Shown here: positions 62,984 to 64,000 of the stretch, one piece after another
Numbering within the stretch: the first letter of the stretch is position 1
Layout: each line of letters opens with the position of its first letter
Assembly (NCBI GenBank): GCA_021740385.1
Contig: JAIOZY010000013.1
Coordinates: 18,674-82,673, forward strand
Source: Prolixibacteraceae bacterium
Lineage (GTDB): Bacteria > Bacteroidota > Bacteroidia > Bacteroidales > Prolixibacteraceae
DNA: 64,000 nucleotides
Direction: 5' to 3'
Program-made: the position numbers and the translations under genes
Notes under the pieces: model-generated
Told to the model about the DNA's origin: nothing
The model's input: the letters and a program-made list of their open reading frames with translations, nothing else
The model's database searches: none

Positions 62984-64000
62984 ATGGCACATTATAAATA
63001 TTTCGTTTTTGATAAAAGCGTAACCTATCCCAGCAATATTTAAGTTTAGTATCTTTCATATATTGATGCTGATAATAAGGATGAATATCGTATTTTCCAT
63101 CATCTTTCATGTCTCTAGTCATGATCTCAACATGTTGGCTTTCATGGAGTAATGATTTAGCCTTATTCAAAGTTCTTTGATAATTACTTCTTGCTGCACT
63201 TTTCTTTGTATGAGTGCCATATTTACCATTAACAAATCCGTCATTACCTTCTTTTGTCATAGTTCCAGGATTTATATTGACCTCAAAACTAAGGTTCTGA
63301 TTATTCTCCATCTCACCGTTAAAAGCAGCTTCCTCCTCATCAACATACATACGAGTATCACCACTAGCTCCTTCTGTCTTTTCTGTATCTGCTCCGAAAG
63401 TAACAACAATATCACCATATTTTCCGCTAGTTTCAAACAGTTTCACAAATGAGGCTCCTTCTTCCGAATTAATAAATGTTTGATATGCACGATACGCCAT
63501 TTCATTATCCAATAAAGACTCTGCAACCCTGATTGTGTCTCCTTCTGGGTCAACCAATAAAATTGGATTATTCGCACAGTAAGAAAATGGTGATAACGAG
63601 TAATATTTTTCAGCTCTGGGATCAACAGACCTCCAAATGATTAATGCCGGGTCATAGTTGTTCCTTGCCCCAAAGCTGTACCACCCAAGTTCAAAGTTAC
63701 TCTCCAACTGTTTGCTGCTAAACAACCAATCATTAGTACTGTTAGCCGAGTTACTCAACTGCGACATCCTCATCCCGTAAGGGTAGTAATGTGTTTCCTG
63801 TTGTACGGCGGAATATCCCGCATCTTCGGTGGGGGCAATAACAACACGTACATTGCCGAGGTGGTCTTTTAAATAATACTCCCAGTCCCATATTGGTGAA
63901 GTGTCGGTACCCTTGTTGAGTATCCTACCTTCGGGTGTTATAATATATTTCAATGAACTTGAACTACCATCTGTCCCTTCATGGACAAAAGGCCCGAAAT
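62958..64000 (-). CDS. RHS protein with HExxH peptidase-like tip (5' part beyond window)
   Basis: The frame is open to the window edge and starts inside the RHS core (FGPFVHEGTDGSS); an internal ATG at 63953 is not the true start. RHS-core motifs: DHLGNVRVVIAP, YGMRMSQLSNSA, EKYYSLSPFSYCANNP, then LVDPEGDTI. The tip (about 200 residues) contains HESQH (codons at 63132-63146) in SLLHESQHVEIMTRD, a candidate zinc-peptidase motif, and ends YDPNSFED. The rest of the gene, perhaps a full-size RHS protein, should lie to the right. It is probably the active gene from which the orphan modules to the left were displaced. Confidence 0.8.
   Translation of the reverse strand, partial: FGPFVHEGTDGSSSSLKYIITPEGRILNKGTDTSPIWDWEYYLKDHLGNVRVVIAPTEDAGYSAVQQETHYYPYGMRMSQLSNSANSTNDWLFSSKQLESNFELGWYSFGARNNYDPALIIWRSVDPRAEKYYSLSPFSYCANNPILLVDPEGDTIRVAESLLDNEMAYRAYQTFINSEEGASFVKLFETSGKYGDIVVTFGADTEKTEGASGDTRMYVDEEEAAFNGEMENNQNLSFEVNINPGTMTKEGNDGFVNGKYGTHTKKSAARSNYQRTLNKAKSLLHESQHVEIMTRDMKDDGKYDIHPYYQHQYMKDTKLKYCWDRLRFYQKRNIYNVPYDPNSFED
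63562..64000 (-). repeat. RHS-core direct repeat, copy 1 (cut by window edge)
   Basis: Partner of 61705-62143 at constant offset 1857 with no gaps; the two differ by scattered substitutions. The repeat likely continues past the edge. Confidence 0.85.

Noticed and set aside
1..64000. tRNA, rRNA, phage or transposase genes
   Set aside because: No cloverleaf, rRNA-like block, integrase or transposase motif was recognised on either strand.

Overview
The window looks like chromosomal DNA of a marine or gut-type Bacteroidota, most likely a Marinilabiliales/Prolixibacteraceae-like member. This is inferred from SusC/SusD pairs, a hybrid two-component system (HTCS), a short RpoD, a Bacteroidota-type promoter before rpoD, TonB-dependent receptor/DUF4249 pairs and many Sec-exported lipoproteins. 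No taxonomic search was possible. I see no rRNA, tRNA or CRISPR array.

Layout. (1) 1-21.2 kb is a polysaccharide utilisation locus (PUL). A GH115 xylan alpha-glucuronidase runs off the left edge and is divergent from an HTCS sensor/regulator. A six-gene minus-strand operon follows, built from two copies of the triplet FAS1 lipoprotein - SusC - SusD. The enzyme points to glucuronoxylan as substrate; a CE2-like esterase lies separately at 39-40 kb. (2) 21.7-26.7 kb holds a small TM2 protein, a 63-residue peptide with a double-glycine leader divergent from a secreted, membrane-anchored TPR-CHAT caspase-like protein, an orphan secreted protein and a MITE-like element. (3) 26.7-32.6 kb is housekeeping: an aroE, popT (DUF368), TPR, DUF4301 operon and a TIGR01212 radical SAM gene, followed by short repeats. 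(4) 32.9-38.8 kb is a compact toxin/immunity island. Two near-identical cassettes encode a signal peptide plus the end of an RHS core, each joined to a different C-terminal domain. One is an HExxH metallopeptidase; the other is joined out of frame. Small lipoprotein or membrane genes follow each, then two tandem transglutaminase-like proteins. (5) 39-58.8 kb is mostly core genome: CE2 esterase, YdcF, a secreted phosphoesterase, rpoD, htrA, dapF, a LOG protein, gyrB, an outer-membrane barrel plus large TPR pair, ftsE, a TonB receptor/DUF4249 pair and a YhhN protein. (6) 58.9-64 kb is a second plastic region: a YoeB-type toxin frameshifted in a homopolymer beside an intact antitoxin, RHS remnants, an orphan RHS tip with a YwqK-like lipoprotein, and an RHS gene running off the right edge whose tip carries HESQH, with a lipoprotein partner.

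How the parts may work together: the HTCS probably controls the PUL. The two RHS regions follow the usual polymorphic-toxin logic of a constant carrier, a variable C-terminal toxin and a neighbouring immunity gene. The strongest candidates for something new are the short Sec-exported RHS-core toxins at 35.8-38.8 kb, the CHAT/GG-peptide pair at 22.4-25.6 kb and the duplicated FAS1-SusC-SusD triplet.
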